From contig DATMAG010000037.1 of NCBI GenBank assembly GCA_035560235.1, positions 62,001 to 126,000 on the forward strand: a DNA stretch of 64,000 nucleotides, given 5' to 3'. The translations under genes were made by a program, and so were the position numbers. The notes under the pieces were generated by a model. The model was not told where the DNA came from. It saw nothing but the letters and a program-made list of their open reading frames with translations, and did not search any database. Origin of the DNA: DASRDU01 sp035560235. Lineage in GTDB: Bacteria > Acidobacteriota > Blastocatellia > RBC074. Positions 61,811 through 64,000 of the stretch are shown here, in pieces (position 1 is the first letter of the stretch; every line of letters starts with the position of its first letter).

Positions 61811-63241
61811 ATGACCAGTGTGAACCGAATGTCTGAAGCATACGAACAGTTCAGTAACGATGCGCCTGCCGTTGAAAATGCGACTCAGGCAGCGCCCTCT
61901 GTGCCGCTGCCGGTTGTGACCATCGTCGGGCGGCCCAACGTCGGCAAATCAACGCTCTTCAATCGCATCATCGGCGCGCGGCGTTCGATTGTCGGCGATC
62001 TGCCGGGCATCACCCGCGACCGCATCTATGGCGAGGCGCAGTGGAATGAGCAGGCTTTCAATGTCGTGGATACGGGCGGCATCGTGCCGGATGACGACGC
62101 TGTGATTCCGGCCAACATTCTCCGGCAGGCGCGCGCGGCGATTGATGAAGCGAGCGTGCTGCTGTTCGTGGTTGACGTGCGCGCCGGGATTTCGCCGCTC
62201 GATGAAGAACTGGCGCAGATGCTGCGCTCGGTCGGCAAGCCTGTTTTCATCGTCGCCAACAAGGCCGACACTGACCGGGTCGCTGATCTCGCCGCCGAAT
62301 TTCATCGCTTCGGTTACGACGAAGTCTTTCCGGTTTCGGCTGAACACGGCCTCGGGATGGGCGAGCTGATGGATGCGGTCGTCGCAAAGCTGCCGCCGGT
62401 CGAAGCCCGCAAATGGAAGCCGCGCGAAATCGCGGTGGCGATCATCGGTCGCCCGAACGTGGGCAAATCGTCGCTCATCAACAAAATGCTCGGGCAGGAG
62501 CGCGTCATTGTTTCGCCCATCGCCGGAACGACGCGCGACGCGGTGGACACTGTCTTTGAAGTGAAGACCGGCGCAGACAACGAGGCGCGCACGATTCACC
62601 TGCGCCTGATTGATACCGCGGGCATCCGCCGCAAGGGCAAAACCGAGCAGATGGCCGAAAAGCTCTCGGTCGTGATGGCCCGCAAACACATCGAACGCGC
62701 CGACGTGGTGCTGCTGATCATTGACGCGACCGAAGGCGTAACGCACCTTGACGCTTCGATTGCCGGTTACGCCCACGAGGCCGGACGTTCGATCATCATC
62801 GTCGTCAACAAGTGGGATGCCGTCGAAAAGGACACCTACACCGCAAAGACATTTGAAGAAAAGATTCGCGAGCAGATGAAGTTTCTCGATTATGCGCCGG
62901 TGATCTTCATTTCAGCGCTTTCAGGCCAGCGCGTGATGAAGCTGCCTGAACTGATCGCCCGCGCCGATGAAGCCCGCAGCCTGCGCATTTCGACCGGCAG
63001 GCTCAATGAATTTTTCCGCGACCACCTGGAGCAGCCGCGTGCGACGACTTCATCAAAACGCCCGCTCAAGGTTCTCTATCTGACCCAGGCCCTGACGCGC
63101 CCGCCGACCTTTGTGCTCTTCCTCAGCAGCCGCACGACGAAGCTGCATTTCTCCTATGAGCGCTACGTCATCAACCGGCTGCGCGAAACCTTCGGCTTCT
63201 ATGCCACCCCGATCAGACTGATGCAACGCAACCGGAAGTGA
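61811..63241 (+). CDS. der: Ribosome biogenesis GTPase Der (EngA)
   Basis: 476 residues. Two tandem GTPase domains: GRPNVGKSTLFN (about 40-51) with DTGG and NKAD, and GRPNVGKSSLIN (about 213-224) with DTAGI and NKWD. A KH-like C-terminal domain ends LYLTQALTRPPTFVLFLSS ... YVINRLRETFGFYATPIRL. Der is essential for 50S ribosomal subunit assembly. The short N-terminal tail before the first GTPase motif is unusual (about 30 residues). Confidence 0.97.
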   Translation: MTSVNRMSEAYEQFSNDAPAVENATQAAPSVPLPVVTIVGRPNVGKSTLFNRIIGARRSIVGDLPGITRDRIYGEAQWNEQAFNVVDTGGIVPDDDAVIPANILRQARAAIDEASVLLFVVDVRAGISPLDEELAQMLRSVGKPVFIVANKADTDRVADLAAEFHRFGYDEVFPVSAEHGLGMGELMDAVVAKLPPVEARKWKPREIAVAIIGRPNVGKSSLINKMLGQERVIVSPIAGTTRDAVDTVFEVKTGADNEARTIHLRLIDTAGIRRKGKTEQMAEKLSVVMARKHIERADVVLLIIDATEGVTHLDASIAGYAHEAGRSIIIVVNKWDAVEKDTYTAKTFEEKIREQMKFLDYAPVIFISALSGQRVMKLPELIARADEARSLRISTGRLNEFFRDHLEQPRATTSSKRPLKVLYLTQALTRPPTFVLFLSSRTTKLHFSYERYVINRLRETFGFYATPIRLMQRNRK

Positions 63242-63316
63242 GCAGCAGGTTGCCAAAATCGCGTAGCTGGCCCAAAAGGCTGATCGCGGGTAATGAGGCT
63301 GAATACGGATACAATT

Positions 63317-64000
63317 TCAGTTACCTGCCGCCTTCTCCATCTTCTCATCCTTCTTCGGCACTTCCGGTTTCGCAAAATCGGGCAGCGGGTCGCCGAAGAT
63401 GTAATGATTGAACCACGCCAGATTGTGCTGCATCACGGCGCGCATGGATTTCGGTTTCGTGATGCCGTGACCGTAGCCTTTGTAAACCACCATCTCAACC
63501 CTGACGCCGCGATCTTCGAGGCCCTGCCTCAGCTCATAGGCATTCGCAATCGGCACGCGCCGGTCGAATTCGCCGTGCTGAATCAGCGTCGGCGTCTTTG
63601 CCTTTTTGATATAGGCCATCGGTGAAGTCTTCGCGTAAATGTCGGGATCGTCCGCCGGGTCGTCGCCGAGATACTGAATCGTGAAGGGCGTAATGTCGGT
63701 GTTGTAATAATAGGTCGCCCAGTTCGAGATGCCCGCGCCGACTGAAATCGCCGCAAAACGATCTGATGAGGCAGTCAGAAACGCCGAAATGTAACCGCCC
63801 TGGCTCCAGCCCATGCAGCCGACCTTGTCACGGTCAACCCAGCCTTTGCCGATCAGATAATCAACGCCTGAAATCACGTCCCACGCATCACCGACGCCGA
63901 GGTTGCGCACATTCAACTGCCGGAACTTTTCGCCGTAACCGGCGCTGCCGCGATAGTTGACTTTCAAAACGAGCGCGCCGCGCCCGGCCCAGATGTCTGC
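63317..64000 (-). CDS. Prolyl oligopeptidase-family (S9) peptidase, C-terminal part
   Basis: The minus-strand frame is open to the window edge (ADIWAGRGALVLKVNYRGS ...), so the 5' part is missing. The hydrolase triad is present: CMGWSQGGYISAFLT (Ser), HGEFDRRVPIANAYE (Asp) and KGYGHGITKP (His). It resembles the other S9 gene at 36387 in architecture but is clearly a different gene. The C-terminal Lys/Glu-rich tail (KPEVPKKDEKMEKAAGN) is a disordered end. Confidence 0.9.
   Translation of the reverse strand, partial: ADIWAGRGALVLKVNYRGSAGYGEKFRQLNVRNLGVGDAWDVISGVDYLIGKGWVDRDKVGCMGWSQGGYISAFLTASSDRFAAISVGAGISNWATYYYNTDITPFTIQYLGDDPADDPDIYAKTSPMAYIKKAKTPTLIQHGEFDRRVPIANAYELRQGLEDRGVRVEMVVYKGYGHGITKPKSMRAVMQHNLAWFNHYIFGDPLPDFAKPEVPKKDEKMEKAAGN

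Overview
The window comes from a GC-rich, Gram-negative bacterium, most likely an Acidobacteriota member (Solibacter/Blastocatellia-like). Three protein signatures support this. One is a large secreted protein ending in the C-terminal module first described in Solibacter. Another is an acidobacterial VWFA-type secreted protein. The third is a roughly 1,050-residue outer-membrane receptor with an N-terminal carboxypeptidase-regulatory-like domain. No rRNA, tRNA, CRISPR array, transposase or integrase gene was recognised.

Layout. 1-9 kb: partial HD hydrolase, M20 peptidase, two tandem secreted paralogues, RNase III, signal peptidase I, a small secreted protein and a ClC-type chloride transporter. 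9-20 kb: two glycerophosphodiesterases, a TPR protein, a combined HD-GYP/GAF/GGDEF c-di-GMP protein, then an amino-sugar block (nagB, nagA, MFS transporter, Gfo/Idh oxidoreductase) and apt/acyP. 20-27 kb: VWFA protein, GNAT, subtilase with a hexapeptide-repeat tail, PBP4-type carboxypeptidase, CPBP membrane protein. 27-31 kb: GMC oxidoreductase, a TumE-type toxin-antitoxin pair flanked by a second copy of the GMC gene's 3' end, a YdjC-type deacetylase and a GNAT. 31.8-36.4 kb: a metal-response cluster with a 59-residue, 14-cysteine metallothionein-like protein, an ECF sigma factor with a cysteine-rich C-terminus and a divergent P-type metal ATPase. This is followed by a Uma2 gene, again bounded by a second copy of the ATPase gene's 3' end. 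36-45 kb: S9 peptidase, TonB-type receptor, an acyl-CoA ligase remnant, two divergent SDRs and a BON protein. 46-57.7 kb: a one-direction glycan locus (deacetylase-GT2 fusion, aminotransferase, dehydrogenase, acetyltransferase, four-helix-bundle protein, FAD oxidoreductase, deacetylase, UbiA-type prenyltransferase, two GT-C glycosyltransferases). 57.6-64 kb: coiled-coil secreted protein, GH38-like secreted protein, Der GTPase and a partial S9 peptidase.

Three things stand out. (1) Two unrelated accessory cassettes (TumE pair, Uma2), each about 770-780 bp, sit directly after a host gene and are followed by a diverged but mostly synonymous copy of that gene's last 90-96 bp. This looks like integration at gene 3' ends with no integrase in sight. 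(2) The sigma factor, metallothionein and metal ATPase form a compact predicted regulon. The metallothionein and ATPase genes share an ECF-like promoter, GGTGTAA-N-N17-GTCAG. (3) Many intergenic gaps hold word repeats of 7-10 bp built into inverted arms around a 25-50 nt spacer. Several different word families share this architecture, and two are nested or clustered.
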